A stretch of DNA of 64,000 nucleotides from Streptococcus sp. sy004 (GTDB lineage Bacteria; Bacillota; Bacilli; Lactobacillales; Streptococcaceae), in NCBI RefSeq assembly GCF_007859205.1, contig NZ_VOHP01000004.1, positions 54,346 through 118,345 on the forward strand. The letters are read 5' to 3'. This document shows positions 9,203-18,671 of the stretch, piece by piece (the stretch's first letter is position 1; each line of letters starts with the position of its first letter). Position numbers and translations under genes: made by a program. The notes under the pieces are model-generated. The model saw nothing but the letters and a program-made list of their open reading frames with translations. It was not told the origin of the DNA and ran no database searches.

Positions 9203-10420
9203 ATGTTCAGCTATAAAATTGGAATTTCCCAAGACGAACACGATACCTTCGTCCAAAATCATCCCCAAGCCAATCTACTTCAAAGTTCAAAATGGGCTAA
9301 GATTAAGGACAATTGGGGCAATCAACGAGTGGGCTTTTATCGCAATCAAGAACTGGTTGCTTCTGCCTCGATTCTAATTAGAAAACTTCCTCTTGGTTTT
9401 ACCATGCTCTATATTCCAAGAGGACCAATTATGGATTATAATGATGAAGAATTGGTTAGTTTTGTTTTCAAATCCCTAAAAGCATTTGGACGCAAACAAC
9501 GGGCTATTTTTATCAAATTTGATCCCAATCTTCATTTACGAACCAATCAAATTGGGCAAGATCCTCAAGAAAAAACCGATGCTCAAAAGCAAATCGCCTT
9601 ATTGCAAGCCAAGGGAGCTCAATGGACTGGTTTAACCACCGACATCTCAGATAACATTCAACCTCGTTTCCAAGCCAATCTCTATGCTGACCATTATGAT
9701 TTAGCGGATTTCCATAAAAAAACAAAGCAAATCATTCGTGTGGCACAAAACAAGGGAGTGACAATTCAATTTGGTCATCTCAATTTGGTAGAAGATTTTA
9801 CTGAATTGATGAAAAAAACGGAAACTCGCAAACAAATCCATTTGCGTAACAAGGATTATTACACTAAACTCCTTGAAACCTATGGTGAACAAGCCTATAT
9901 CACCATGGCTTTTCTCAATCTTACTGAAAAACAAGAACAGTTCAGTTCAGAATTGGCTAAGGCTCAGGCAACCTTTGCTGAATTTACCGAAAACACTCAC
10001 AAAAACAAGGTCAAAAATACTCAAAATGAAATCAATCGTCTGCAAAAAGAACTTGATTTTATTCAAACAGAACTTGAAAAAGGACGTTCAATGGTTCCGC
10101 TTGCAGCAACCTTGTCATTGAATTTTGGACCAACATCTGAAAATCTTTATGCTGGAATGGATGAGATTTTCCGTAGCTACAATGCTCCCCTACTGACTTG
10201 GCATCAAACGGCTCAACACGCCTTTGACATGGGCATCACTTGGCAGAATATGGGGGGTGTGGAAAATGACCTCTCTGGTGGCCTATATAACTTTAAATCA
10301 AAACTAAATCCAACCATTGAAGAATTTATCGGCGAGTTCAATTTACCAATCAATCCTGTTCTCTATCGACTCTTCATGTTGGCCTACGCTGGACGTAAAA
10401 AATTAAGGAAGAAAAACTAA
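9203..10420 (+). CDS. murM: MurM-like aminoacyl-tRNA:lipid II ligase (FemABX family)
   Basis: Member of the FemABX family that adds the first amino acid of the peptidoglycan cross-bridge to the lysine of lipid II, using aminoacyl-tRNA, at the inner face of the membrane. The 405-residue protein begins like pneumococcal MurM (MFSYKIGISQDEHDTF, LQSSKWAKIK) and has the IPRGPIMDY segment of the first GNAT-like subdomain. A charged coiled-coil arm at about residues 250-295 separates the two subdomains. Last base of its TAA is the A of the next gene's ATG. Added residue (Ala or Ser) cannot be read from the sequence. Confidence 0.88.
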   Translation: MFSYKIGISQDEHDTFVQNHPQANLLQSSKWAKIKDNWGNQRVGFYRNQELVASASILIRKLPLGFTMLYIPRGPIMDYNDEELVSFVFKSLKAFGRKQRAIFIKFDPNLHLRTNQIGQDPQEKTDAQKQIALLQAKGAQWTGLTTDISDNIQPRFQANLYADHYDLADFHKKTKQIIRVAQNKGVTIQFGHLNLVEDFTELMKKTETRKQIHLRNKDYYTKLLETYGEQAYITMAFLNLTEKQEQFSSELAKAQATFAEFTENTHKNKVKNTQNEINRLQKELDFIQTELEKGRSMVPLAATLSLNFGPTSENLYAGMDEIFRSYNAPLLTWHQTAQHAFDMGITWQNMGGVENDLSGGLYNFKSKLNPTIEEFIGEFNLPINPVLYRLFMLAYAGRKKLRKKN

Positions 10421-11655
10421 TGACGCTAAAAACTCTCAGTAAAGAGCAATTTCTAGACCATGTTAGTCAAGTTAAGGAAAAATCCTTTCTTCAAAGCTCT
10501 GAAATGGCAGATTTGCTAACGAAACGAGGCTACAACACCAGTTTTATTGGTTTAGAAAAAAAAGGGAAAATTGTGGTATCTGCTCTTCTTTACAGTCTTC
10601 CAATGACTGGTGGACTACACTTAGAAATCAATGGCGGCCCTGTCTGCAACGTAACGGATGATTTACCAGAATTTTATCAAGAACTTAAAAATTACGCTAA
10701 ACAACAAGGGGCTTTAGAATTAGTTGTTAAACCCTATCAAACTTATCAAACCTTTGACAGCCAAGGTCAAGCAACTAGCCAAGAGCATACTGAGTTTATT
10801 CAACAATTAACTGATTTGGGTTATACTCATGATGGCTTAAAAACAGGTTATCCTGGAGGAGAACCTGACTGGCATTATGTCAAAGATTTAACAGCTCTTA
10901 CGACAGAAAATCTAACAGCTTCTTTTAGTAAAAAAGGACGACCACTAATTAAGAAAGCTAATAGTTTTGGAATTAAAATTCGTCCACTTAAACGTGAAGA
11001 ACTGCAAATCTTCAAAGATATTACTGCTTCGACGTCTGATCGACGTGAATATACTGATAAATCTTTGGACTATTATCAAGATTTCTATGATAGTTTCAAG
11101 GAAAACTGTGAATTTATGGTAGCCAGCCTCAATTTTCAAGATTATCAAGATAATCTCAATCTAGAAGCTACAGAAATTCAAACTAGGTTAGAACGCATCG
11201 AACAAGAACTAAGTCAAAATCCTGATTCTGCTAAGAAGAAAAAAGAACGACAACAAGTCATCAAACAAGTGGATACCCTAGCCATTCGTCAACAAGAAGC
11301 CCAAGACTTCATTGATAAGTATGGTGACCAAGATGTTATCATGGCAGCCAGTCTGTTTATCTACACTCCTCAAGAAACCGTCTATCTTTTTAGCGGTTCT
11401 TATACAGAATTCAACAAATTTTATGCCCCAGCAGTCCTACAAGAATATGTGATGCTGGAAAGTTTGAAACGAAACATCTCTTTCTACAATTTCCTAGGGA
11501 TTACAGGGGAATTTGACCATTCAGACGGTGTCCTTCGTTTCAAACAAAATTTTAATGGCCACATTGTTCGTAAAATGGGAACCTTCCGATACTATCCAAA
11601 TCCTTACAAATACAAGCTCATTCAGCTTGTCAAACGACTACTCAATAGAAAGTAA
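10420..11655 (+). CDS. MurN-like FemABX ligase, first copy
   Basis: A 411-residue FemABX ligase expected to add a further amino acid to the cross-bridge started by MurM. Features include LQSSEMADLLTKRGY near the start, GGLHLEINGGPV, the FSKKGRPLIKKA motif, and the conserved end VLRFKQNFNGHIVRK. The helical arm at about residues 245-300 is rich in E, K and Q. It overlaps murM by one base (TAATG) and is followed five bases later by a close paralogue, so three ligases are made from one transcript. Similarity to MurN and to zoocin A immunity factor is family knowledge; which role this copy plays is not shown. Confidence 0.87.
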   Translation: MTLKTLSKEQFLDHVSQVKEKSFLQSSEMADLLTKRGYNTSFIGLEKKGKIVVSALLYSLPMTGGLHLEINGGPVCNVTDDLPEFYQELKNYAKQQGALELVVKPYQTYQTFDSQGQATSQEHTEFIQQLTDLGYTHDGLKTGYPGGEPDWHYVKDLTALTTENLTASFSKKGRPLIKKANSFGIKIRPLKREELQIFKDITASTSDRREYTDKSLDYYQDFYDSFKENCEFMVASLNFQDYQDNLNLEATEIQTRLERIEQELSQNPDSAKKKKERQQVIKQVDTLAIRQQEAQDFIDKYGDQDVIMAASLFIYTPQETVYLFSGSYTEFNKFYAPAVLQEYVMLESLKRNISFYNFLGITGEFDHSDGVLRFKQNFNGHIVRKMGTFRYYPNPYKYKLIQLVKRLLNRK

Positions 11656-11660
11656 TTGTC

Positions 11661-12890
11661 ATGTATTTAGAACTGCTCACACCTCAGCAATTTGACCAGT
11701 TTCATCAAACGGTAACTGAAGCCAATTTTGAACAAAATAGCCAAATGATGTCTTTGTTAGAAAAGCGAGGCTATCAAGTAAAAGCTATTGGCTTATTTGA
11801 TAACAAACAAACGATTCAAGTAGCTGCTATTTTATTTGGCTTACCGGTTGCTGGTGGCTTGCGTATGGAGATCCATTATGGGCCTATTTATAAGGAAAAA
11901 GAATTTCTTCTTCCTTTTCTCAATCAACTAAAACTATTTGCCAAAAAAGAAGGCATTATTGAATTAGAAATCAAACCCTATGATACCTATCAATATTTTG
12001 ATGACCAAGGTCAGCCATTAGAAACAGCAAACGATGATTTGGTGGAGCTTTATCAAAAAGCTGGTTATCACTACGGTGGACTCACTAAGGGATTTGAAAC
12101 CAGTGATTGGCACTATATTAAAAATTTAAATGGGCTAACACCTGACACGCTTCTCAAATCCTTCAGCAAAAAAGGACGACCACTCGTTAAAAAAGCACAA
12201 ACCTTCGGCATTAAACTACGAGCCCTCAACCGTGAAGAACTGCCACTTTTTAAGGAAATTGTTGATACGACTTCTGATCGACGTGGTTATGTCGCTAAAA
12301 GTCTTGATTATTATGAATATTTTTATGATGGCTTTGGCTCCAATTGTGAATTTATGGTCGCTAGTCTTAACTTTCAAGATTATTTAGCCAATTTCCAAGA
12401 AGATCAAGACACACTGCAAAAGAAAATTAAAAAATTAGAAAATGATTTGCTCACAAATCCTAATTCTGAGAAAAAACAAAACCAATTGCGTGAGTTAAAA
12501 AGTCAATTTGATACCTTTACTGTCCGAAAAAAAGAAGCTGCTGACTTTATTGACAAATATGGCAACCAAGATGTTCTCCTAGCTGGTAGTCTTTTTGTCT
12601 ATACGCCACAAGAGTCTATCTACCTCTTTAGTGGCTCTTATACCGAATTCAATAAATTTTATGCACCTGCCCTTTTACAAGAATATGTCATGCTCCAAAG
12701 TATCAAGCGTGGTATCACCCGCTACAATTTACTCGGTTTTTCTGGAGATTTTTCAGGTGAGGACGGTGTCCTTCGTTTCAAACAAAATTTCAACGGTCAC
12801 ATTGAACGTAAACCTGGAAGTTTTTACTACTACCCTCGTCCCTTGAAATACAAGTTTATCCAAATGATTAAAAAAGTTTTGAAACGCTAA
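11661..12890 (+). CDS. MurN-like FemABX ligase, second copy
   Basis: A 409-residue paralogue of the preceding gene: it shares FSKKGRPLVKKA, TSDRRGY, NCEFMVASLNFQDY, FIDKYGNQDV and VLRFKQNFNGHIERK. The copies differ most in the first 100 residues and in the coiled-coil arm. Two MurN-like proteins after MurM would fit a cross-bridge in which two successive residues are added by separate enzymes, or a specialised copy that alters sensitivity to cell-wall hydrolases. Short intergenic distance of five bases; transcription ends at the hairpin that follows. Confidence 0.87.
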   Translation: MYLELLTPQQFDQFHQTVTEANFEQNSQMMSLLEKRGYQVKAIGLFDNKQTIQVAAILFGLPVAGGLRMEIHYGPIYKEKEFLLPFLNQLKLFAKKEGIIELEIKPYDTYQYFDDQGQPLETANDDLVELYQKAGYHYGGLTKGFETSDWHYIKNLNGLTPDTLLKSFSKKGRPLVKKAQTFGIKLRALNREELPLFKEIVDTTSDRRGYVAKSLDYYEYFYDGFGSNCEFMVASLNFQDYLANFQEDQDTLQKKIKKLENDLLTNPNSEKKQNQLRELKSQFDTFTVRKKEAADFIDKYGNQDVLLAGSLFVYTPQESIYLFSGSYTEFNKFYAPALLQEYVMLQSIKRGITRYNLLGFSGDFSGEDGVLRFKQNFNGHIERKPGSFYYYPRPLKYKFIQMIKKVLKR

Positions 12891-12920
12891 AAAAAGAACT
12901 GGTTATCCAGTTCTTTTTTA
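12891..12920. terminator. Bidirectional terminator between murMN cluster and tpiA
   Basis: AAAAGAACTGG pairs with CCAGTTCTTTT around a TTAT loop. A-rich and T-rich flanks make it usable from both sides; the converging genes end directly at it. Confidence 0.9.
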
Positions 12921-12921
12921 A

Positions 12922-13680
12922 TTACTTAACTGCTGCCAATAATTCAAGGAAGCTAGCTGGTTCAAGTGATGCACCACCTACAAGAGCACCGTCAACATCT
13001 GGACAAGCCATGTACTCAGCGATGTTAGCAGGGTTTACTGAACCACCGTATTGAACACGAACCTTGTCAGCCACTTCTTGACCAAAATCAGCTGCAACCA
13101 CATCACGTACTGCTTTACACATTGTTTGTGCATCATCCTTCGTAGCTGATTTACCCGTACCGATAGCCCAAATTGGCTCATAAGCAATCACTGATGCTGC
13201 AACTTGCTCTGCTGTCAAACCTTTAAGGGCTGCTGATACTTGAGCACCAACAAATTCTACCGCTTTACCAGCTTCATAGGTTTCAAGCGACTCACCACAA
13301 CAGATGATTGGTGTCAAGTCATTACGGAAAATCGCCCGAGCTTTTTTATTGATGTCTTCATCTGTTTCATGGAAATAATCACGACGCTCTGAATGACCGA
13401 TGATTACATAATCTGCACCAAGATCAGCCAAAACTTTTGGACTTGTTTCACCAGTGAACGCACCAGCATCTTCAAAATAACAGTTTTGAGCAGCAACTTT
13501 CAATTGACTACCCATTGCTTGGAATTTAACACCGTTAAGCAAAACAGCTGAAGCTCCGATAACAGATTCTACCACTTCTTCTGATGGCAATTTATCTTTC
13601 ACTTCTTCTACAAAAGCCATAGCTTCTTGAACATTCTTGTTCATTTTCCAGTTACCAGCAATAATTGGTTTACGTGACAT
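12922..13680 (-). CDS. tpiA: Triosephosphate isomerase
   Basis: Glycolytic enzyme interconverting dihydroxyacetone phosphate and glyceraldehyde 3-phosphate. The 252-residue protein has the substrate lysine in GNWKMNK (Lys12), the catalytic histidine in VIIGHSERR, the catalytic glutamate in [11 protein letters not shown], and the phosphate-binding end [11 protein letters not shown]. Codon choice is strongly biased, as expected for an abundant protein. It is a single-gene unit ending in a shared bidirectional terminator. Confidence 0.98.
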   Translation of the reverse strand: MSRKPIIAGNWKMNKNVQEAMAFVEEVKDKLPSEEVVESVIGASAVLLNGVKFQAMGSQLKVAAQNCYFEDAGAFTGETSPKVLADLGADYVIIGHSERRDYFHETDEDINKKARAIFRNDLTPIICCGESLETYEAGKAVEFVGAQVSAALKGLTAEQVAASVIAYEPIWAIGTGKSATKDDAQTMCKAVRDVVAADFGQEVADKVRVQYGGSVNPANIAEYMACPDVDGALVGGASLEPASFLELLAAVK

Positions 13681-13774
13681 TTCACATACCTCTTCTATTT
13701 TTATTTACATTCTCTATTCTATCATAAATTTAACAGACTTGAAAGTTTTTTCTCAAACTCTAGGTGATGAGATA

Positions 13775-14440
13775 CTAAGTACGATCTAATTTTAATCGTT
13801 TTTCTAAAATGCCTTGACCACATTCTAATAAGAAACTCAAAGACCAGTAAATGATAGCGACTAAGATATACATAGACATATAATCCCATTTGGAACCACC
13901 GATAATCTTGGCATTTTGAAAAATATCAGGTACCGTAATCATGGCGACCAAGGAAGAACTCTTAACCATATCAATCATCACATTTCCCAACGGAGGGATG
14001 GCAATACGAATGGCTTGAGGAAGGATAATATAGCGAATCACTTTGGCTTTTGGTAAACCTAGGGCTGTTGCGGCCTCCCATTGACCTTTATTAACTGCAC
14101 TAATCGCAGAGCGAAAAATTTCAGATATATAAGCAGAAGAAACCACGCTAAAACCAATCAAAGAACAAGTCAAAGCAGATAATTGAATATTGTAATAGGG
14201 TAACCCAAAATAGAGAACAAATAAAACCACAATCATGGGCACTCCTCGCATGATTGAAACAAATATACGAGCTGGCCATGACCAGTAAGCTTTATCTGAC
14301 AAGCGCATCAAAGCAATGAAACAACCTAGGATTAAACCACAAATAAAACCAAGACCTGCAATTCCTAGAGTATAAGGTAAGCCACTAATGACAAAACTGA
14401 AACTGTCTATCATCAAGGGGATATCAATAAATTTCGTCAT
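13775..14440 (-). CDS. Polar amino-acid ABC transporter permease
   Basis: A 221-residue integral membrane subunit of the HisM/GlnP type that moves polar amino acids. It has about five hydrophobic segments and the EAA loop (EAATALGLPKAKVIRYIILPQA begins at about residue 140) that contacts the ATPase. It begins 10 bases after the amidase gene, so the two are one operon. The ATPase and solute-binding protein are not next to it, which means that it either shares components encoded elsewhere or pairs with them in trans. Substrate is not determinable here; the amidase suggests an amide-containing compound. Confidence 0.9.
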   Translation of the reverse strand: MTKFIDIPLMIDSFSFVISGLPYTLGIAGLGFICGLILGCFIALMRLSDKAYWSWPARIFVSIMRGVPMIVVLFVLYFGLPYYNIQLSALTCSLIGFSVVSSAYISEIFRSAISAVNKGQWEAATALGLPKAKVIRYIILPQAIRIAIPPLGNVMIDMVKSSSLVAMITVPDIFQNAKIIGGSKWDYMSMYILVAIIYWSLSFLLECGQGILEKRLKLDRT

Positions 14441-14450
14441 CTATTTCTCC

Positions 14451-15917
14451 CTATTTTATCTCATTACTATAACGTAAAAGCTCTCGATCCTCTAACAACT
14501 GGGCTAACGCCAAAAGTAAGTCTTCTCTTCCCTTAGCAGCAGTAACCTGCACACCCAAAGGCAAACCTGAAGCTGTTCGATAAACTGGCAGACTAATTGA
14601 CGGTTGTCCTGTAATATTTGCCAGCTGGTTAAATGGCGTTAAGGCTAAACTAGGAGCAAACATCTCGACAATCAACTCTTCCTGTTGTTTTTGATTATAG
14701 TCAGTAATATGGTTCAAAGATTCTATTAAACTTTCTGATAAATCTAACTGATTATGCTTAGGAGCCACATCAGCCGTTGCTGGGGAAATAATTAGATCAT
14801 ATTCTTGATGAAACTCTTCCATCAAATAAGTATAGCGATCCCAAAGCTGAATCAGCTTACTATAATCTTTGGCTTTAACCCCTTTACCTGTTTGATAAAT
14901 CGCCCACGTCATCAATTCCATATCAGACTTGGTCACTGAACGCCCTAATAACATTTCAATATCATCGAACATAGCTGCCGTTTCAACACTATTCATGACA
15001 TAATAACTGCTAATGGCTTCAAGCCCATCAACTGGAAGATTATCCAGTTCTATTACGTCGTGACCTTGAGTAGCTAAAAAATGGGCTAGTTTATCAACTG
15101 CCTTTTTGGCAGAATCTGACACTGAGCTATAAACAGGTGAGTTTTTCTGTACGGCAATTTTTAAACCTTTAGGGAATGAACTGTTCAGACTGTCTTGACT
15201 AAGAAGTGGTAAAGGAAAGGGACTATCTAATTGACAAACTTGTAAGCCAGCCAATAAACGCTTGGTATCTCTCACTGACTTGGTTAAAGCAAAATTAACA
15301 GACAAACCTTGCCAACCACGAAAAGATGATGGGCCAACAGGAATACGACCTCGACTGGTTTTCAAACCAATCAAGCCATTAAAAGACGCTGGAATCCTAA
15401 TCGACCCACCACCGTCACTAGCACCTGCCAAAGACACTATACCAGAAGCCACTGCTGCCCCAGCACCACCACTAGAACCACCTGAATTGCGTGACAAATC
15501 CATAGGCAAATTAACTCGGCCATTAAATTGACTGTCACTGATATTCTTAAAACCAAATTCAGGTGTATTGGTACGACCCAGAATCACGAAACCTAGATTT
15601 TCCAATCTTTTGACGTAGTTATCCGATAGTTTAGCACGGTAATTCACAAATAATTTAGACCCTGAACTAGATGGCTCTTCCACCTGTTCCTGACCCAAAT
15701 CCTTCAACAAAATAGGAACACCCGCAAATGCTTTATTCGTGAAATCTCGAGTTTCTGCTTCAAATAAAGCCTTCTCATAACGTTTACTCGTCACAGCATT
15801 AAGGCTTGGATTCAATTTTTCTATTTTATCAATCGAATACTCAACCAATTCTCTGGGTGATATTTCCTTTAATCTGACTTTTTCTGCCAAACCTGTCGCG
15901 TCCATTTTTTCCAACAT
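14451..15917 (-). CDS. Amidase-signature family amidohydrolase
   Basis: A 488-residue amidase with the Ser-cisSer-Lys triad: lysine in GVPILLKDL (Lys72), the glycine/serine loop RNSGGSSGGAGAA, and GASDGGGSIRIPAS with the nucleophile serine. It is in the same superfamily as GatA, but without the GatBC context, so a free amidase acting on a small amide is more likely. I use ATG 15917 because AAGGAGGG lies just upstream; an earlier ATG at 15941 has no ribosome-binding site. It precedes the amino-acid permease by 10 bases. Actual substrate is unknown. Confidence 0.88.
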   Translation of the reverse strand: MLEKMDATGLAEKVRLKEISPRELVEYSIDKIEKLNPSLNAVTSKRYEKALFEAETRDFTNKAFAGVPILLKDLGQEQVEEPSSSGSKLFVNYRAKLSDNYVKRLENLGFVILGRTNTPEFGFKNISDSQFNGRVNLPMDLSRNSGGSSGGAGAAVASGIVSLAGASDGGGSIRIPASFNGLIGLKTSRGRIPVGPSSFRGWQGLSVNFALTKSVRDTKRLLAGLQVCQLDSPFPLPLLSQDSLNSSFPKGLKIAVQKNSPVYSSVSDSAKKAVDKLAHFLATQGHDVIELDNLPVDGLEAISSYYVMNSVETAAMFDDIEMLLGRSVTKSDMELMTWAIYQTGKGVKAKDYSKLIQLWDRYTYLMEEFHQEYDLIISPATADVAPKHNQLDLSESLIESLNHITDYNQKQQEELIVEMFAPSLALTPFNQLANITGQPSISLPVYRTASGLPLGVQVTAAKGREDLLLALAQLLEDRELLRYSNEIK

Positions 15918-15970
15918 AGCTACCCTCCTTACAGTTTTCATTGTCTATTATAACCTAAAAAATACAAATA

Positions 15971-16001
15971 AAAAAGAAGCTAGACGAGTTAGCTTCTTTT
16001 A
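15971..16001 (-). terminator. Terminator of infC-rpmI-rplT operon
   Basis: On the minus strand AAAAGAAGCTA pairs with TAGCTTCTTTT, followed by T-rich sequence, directly after the rplT stop codon. Confidence 0.9.
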
Positions 16002-16009
16002 GACTTAGA

Positions 16010-16369
16010 TTATTTACCAAATTTTGCTTTAGCAGCTTCTGCAAGAGCTGTGAAAGCTGCTGCATCATTAACTGCCAAATCAGCAAGCATTTTACGGTTT
16101 ACTTCGATTTCAGCCAATTTCAAACCATGCATCAATTGTGAGTATGACAAACCGTTCATACGAGCAGCCGCATTGATACGAGTGATCCAAAGTTTACGGA
16201 AATCACGTTTCTTTTGACGGCGATCACGGTAAGCATAGTAGTAAGAGTTCATTACTTGTTCTTTCGCTGTGCGGAACAAGATATGCTTAGCTCCGTAATA
16301 ACCTTTAGCTAATTTTAAAATACGTTTACGACGTTTGCGTGATACAACGCCACCTTTAACACGTGCCAT
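16010..16369 (-). CDS. rplT: 50S ribosomal protein L20
   Basis: A 119-residue ribosomal protein that binds 23S rRNA early in large-subunit assembly and represses its own operon through the leader. The very basic N-terminus ([22 protein letters not shown]) and the [19 protein letters not shown] block are diagnostic. Third gene of infC-rpmI-rplT, 48 bases after rpmI, ending at a strong terminator. Confidence 0.98.
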   Translation of the reverse strand: MARVKGGVVSRKRRKRILKLAKGYYGAKHILFRTAKEQVMNSYYYAYRDRRQKKRDFRKLWITRINAAARMNGLSYSQLMHGLKLAEIEVNRKMLADLAVNDAAAFTALAEAAKAKFGK

Positions 16370-16417
16370 TTATTGTTTCCTCCAAAAATTCTGTTAATCT
16401 ACTTCTTAGCGACTATC

Positions 16418-16618
16418 TTATTTAAGACCAGTCAACATTGCTTTAATACGTTTGAAATCTCCTGAATGCACCATAGCTGCTTTACGAAGATGACGACGTT
16501 GTTTCTTAGTTTTTCCGTGGAAACGGTGAGAAGTGTATGCACGGAAGCGTTTAAGACCGCCTGAACCTGTACGTTTGAAACGTTTAGCTGATGCACGGTG
16601 TGTTTTTTGTTTTGGCAT
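16418..16618 (-). CDS. rpmI: 50S ribosomal protein L35
   Basis: A 66-residue basic ribosomal protein with the diagnostic [20 protein letters not shown] start and the [16 protein letters not shown] stretch. It sits between infC and rplT, the conserved order in bacteria, and is preceded by AAAGGAG. Confidence 0.98.
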   Translation of the reverse strand: MPKQKTHRASAKRFKRTGSGGLKRFRAYTSHRFHGKTKKQRRHLRKAAMVHSGDFKRIKAMLTGLK

Positions 16619-16654
16619 GATAAATTTCTCCTTTTGATAAACTACGGGTTTCCC

Positions 16655-17176
16655 CTATTTCTTTTCAGGAATTGGTGCAAGCTGCATGAACATCTGACGA
16701 CCATCCATCTTTGCACGTTGCTCGATGATGGCAATGTCTTGTGTAGCTTCAGCAAAGTCTGCCAAGACCTTAGCTCCAATTTCCTTATGTGTAATCATTC
16801 GTCCTCTAAAACGAATAGATACCTTGACCTTATGCCCCTTTTCAATGAACTTACGACCATTTCTAAGTTTGGTTTCAAAATCTCCCTTGTCAATAACAGG
16901 ACTCAGACGAACCTCTTTGACCGTTACAACGCTTTGTTTTTTACGTTGTTCCTTTTGTTTCTTTTGATATTCAAACTTGAATTTGCCATAATCCATGATT
17001 TTAGCAACAGGTGGTGTTGCTTGAGGTTGAATTAAAACCAAATCAACATTCGCATTATCAGCCAAAGCTTGCGCCTCTGATAGTGGTTTAATTCCTAATT
17101 GTTCTCCCTCAAGACCGATGAGACGAACTTCGCGGACACGAATTTCATCGTTAATGAACAAATCCTTTTTAGCTAT
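16655..17176 (-). CDS. infC: Translation initiation factor IF-3, probable AUA start
   Basis: IF-3 binds the 30S subunit and checks the start codon. The protein has the N-domain [15 protein letters not shown], the linker lysines and the C-domain [14 protein letters not shown]. The open frame allows a GTG at 17185, but the only Shine-Dalgarno (AGAGG, 17189-17185) overlaps that codon. The same AGAGG lies eight bases before an in-frame ATA at 17176, the spacing expected for a start. Rare starts (AUU, AUC, AUA) are known in infC and allow autoregulation because IF-3 rejects them, so I place the start at ATA with moderate confidence. First gene of infC-rpmI-rplT. Confidence 0.9.
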   Translation of the reverse strand: MAKKDLFINDEIRVREVRLIGLEGEQLGIKPLSEAQALADNANVDLVLIQPQATPPVAKIMDYGKFKFEYQKKQKEQRKKQSVVTVKEVRLSPVIDKGDFETKLRNGRKFIEKGHKVKVSIRFRGRMITHKEIGAKVLADFAEATQDIAIIEQRAKMDGRQMFMQLAPIPEKK

Positions 17177-17204
17177 GTTCTTCACCTCTTTACTTTTTTA
17201 GAGA

Positions 17205-17334
17205 AAAACAAATGCGGACCTATCACTAAGTCCGCACTACATCTTGTATTTCATCACTGAAACTTGACATGTAGAGCCAGACAACGTTAGTCGCAAGGCG
17301 AGAAGTTCTCACTTCTGCTTTTCTCATTATCACT
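17205..17334 (-). promoter_or_regulatory. infC-rpmI-rplT ribosomal leader with attenuator (L20-type)
   Basis: The 5' region of the operon folds into several stems, including GAAGTGAGAACTTC and an interior helix containing TTGCGACTAACGTTGTC. It ends in an intrinsic terminator in which TGCGGAC pairs with GTCCGCA and is followed by TTTGTTTTTC, about 35 bases before infC. Operons of this type in Firmicutes are controlled by L20 or L20-like leader RNA that promotes premature termination; assignment here is by position and structure. Confidence 0.75.
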
Positions 17335-17363
17335 ATAATATCACAAGTATCATGATCTGTCAA
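17335..17363 (-). promoter_or_regulatory. Promoter of infC-rpmI-rplT
   Basis: Consensus promoter on the minus strand: -35 TTGACA, 17 bases, -10 TATTAT. The -35 box lies across the end of cmk, so the operon has its own start inside the cmk stop region. Confidence 0.85.
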
Positions 17364-18030
17364 TAATTTCAGTTACTTTTTCTAAAATAAATGCAACAAC
17401 ACCATCAATTGATACACCAGTGGTATCAAAAGTAATGGCATCATCTGCCGCTTTCAAAGGAGAAACCTTACGGTGACTATCTTTATAATCACGATCTGCA
17501 ATAGCTTGTTTCAAACGCTCTAAGTCTGCTTCAATGCCTTTGGCTTGGTTTTCCTTGTAACGTCGTTCTGCTCTCTCTTCAACTGAAGCATTTAAAAATA
17601 TTTTCAATTCAGCATTTGGTAAAACCACTGTCCCAATATCACGACCATCCATGATGATAGCACCTGTTTTTGCAATGCGTTGTTGTTCTTTAACCAACTT
17701 TTCTCGAATTTCAGGCAGAGCTGCCACCCATGACACATTAGCGGTCACATCATTTTGACGAATGGCATCTGTAACATTTTGTTCTCCCAAAAAGACAAGT
17801 TGGCTTCCATCTTCTGCTAAAGAAAAGGAAATAGGATATTGATCAACTAGCTTAACTAAATCCTCTACCTGTTCTTCTGACAATTTATTTTTCAAGGCCA
17901 AATAAGTCACGGAACGATACATGGCACCAGTATCAAGATAGGTGTAACCTAATTTATCTGCAACAATTTTGGCAACGGTACTTTTTCCGCTTGAAGCTGG
18001 TCCGTCTATTGCAATATTTATCTGTTTCAT
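17350..18030 (-). CDS. cmk: Cytidylate kinase
   Basis: Phosphorylates CMP and dCMP for nucleotide synthesis. The 226-residue protein has the P-loop [14 protein letters not shown] at the N-terminus, LDTGAMYR, the [15 protein letters not shown] block and [11 protein letters not shown] prefer ATG 18030; an in-frame GTG at 18039 overlaps the stop codon of the preceding LysM gene by one base and could be used for coupled translation. The cmk-LysM pairing is common in streptococci. Confidence 0.95.
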   Translation of the reverse strand: MKQINIAIDGPASSGKSTVAKIVADKLGYTYLDTGAMYRSVTYLALKNKLSEEQVEDLVKLVDQYPISFSLAEDGSQLVFLGEQNVTDAIRQNDVTANVSWVAALPEIREKLVKEQQRIAKTGAIIMDGRDIGTVVLPNAELKIFLNASVEERAERRYKENQAKGIEADLERLKQAIADRDYKDSHRKVSPLKAADDAITFDTTGVSIDGVVAFILEKVTEIIDRS

Positions 18031-18038
18031 TGTCACCA

Positions 18039-18629
18039 CTAATTTACATAAACGACATCACCAGGATTAGCATACCAGTAACCACGAGTCATGTGACTTG
18101 GATTAAGTGCTTCTAGTTGAGCAACTGAAATACCTGCACGAGCAGCAATTGAGCCTGCACCCTCACCAGCTAAAACAGTAATGGTTTGCGTTGCAACTTC
18201 CGATGAGCTCACATAATACTCTTCAACTTGACTTTCTGCAACGTATTCTTGACTATAATAATCTACTTCACTTTCGATTTCACTACTTGATTCTTGCGAA
18301 CTAGAGCTTGACTTAGTCTTTTTAGAACTACTTGTTGTTTCTGACGTACTTGATGAGCTTGAAGAAGTTACTTCAGTAGATGATGATTTAGATAAGCTTT
18401 CGCTTGAAGCTGATGACGCTCCATAAAAACCTTGCGTAGCTTTGGCTTCATCACTACCACCATTTGACGTATAAAAAACGATAAATAAAATCGCAACGAC
18501 AATGAAGAAAAAGATACTAAGTAAAATAGTCAAAATTGGCGTGCTAATCAAAGCTCCCTTTTTTGAACGTGCGACTTTATCGACTTTCTTCTCATCAACT
18601 TTTTGTTCCCACGGTTTTTTCACTACCAT
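18039..18629 (-). CDS. Membrane-anchored LysM-domain protein
   Basis: A 196-residue protein with a charged cytoplasmic N-terminus, one membrane segment at about residues 30-52, a long serine-rich spacer of about 80 residues, and a C-terminal LysM domain ([18 protein letters not shown]...NPGDVVYVN) that should bind peptidoglycan outside the membrane. The start at 18629 follows AAGGGGG. It overlaps the possible GTG start of cmk by one base. Function is not established; family members sit next to cmk in streptococci. The promoter region is shared with the divergent ferredoxin gene. Confidence 0.85.
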   Translation of the reverse strand: MVVKKPWEQKVDEKKVDKVARSKKGALISTPILTILLSIFFFIVVAILFIVFYTSNGGSDEAKATQGFYGASSASSESLSKSSSTEVTSSSSSSTSETTSSSKKTKSSSSSQESSSEIESEVDYYSQEYVAESQVEEYYVSSSEVATQTITVLAGEGAGSIAARAGISVAQLEALNPSHMTRGYWYANPGDVVYVN

Positions 18630-18636
18630 GTCCCCC

Positions 18637-18665
18637 TTGTTATTTTTTAAAATTCATATTACAAT
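18637..18665 (+). promoter_or_regulatory. Ferredoxin promoter, probable leaderless start
   Basis: -35 TTGTTA, 17 bases, -10 TACAAT, then six bases to the ATG at 18672. There is no Shine-Dalgarno sequence between them. Confidence 0.6.
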
Positions 18666-18671
18666 AATACT

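Noticed and set aside
17203..17345. tRNA-like cloverleaf or small RNA gene between infC and cmk
   Set aside because: The stems belong to the infC leader and its attenuator downstream of a consensus promoter; no tRNA CCA-end or T-loop is present.
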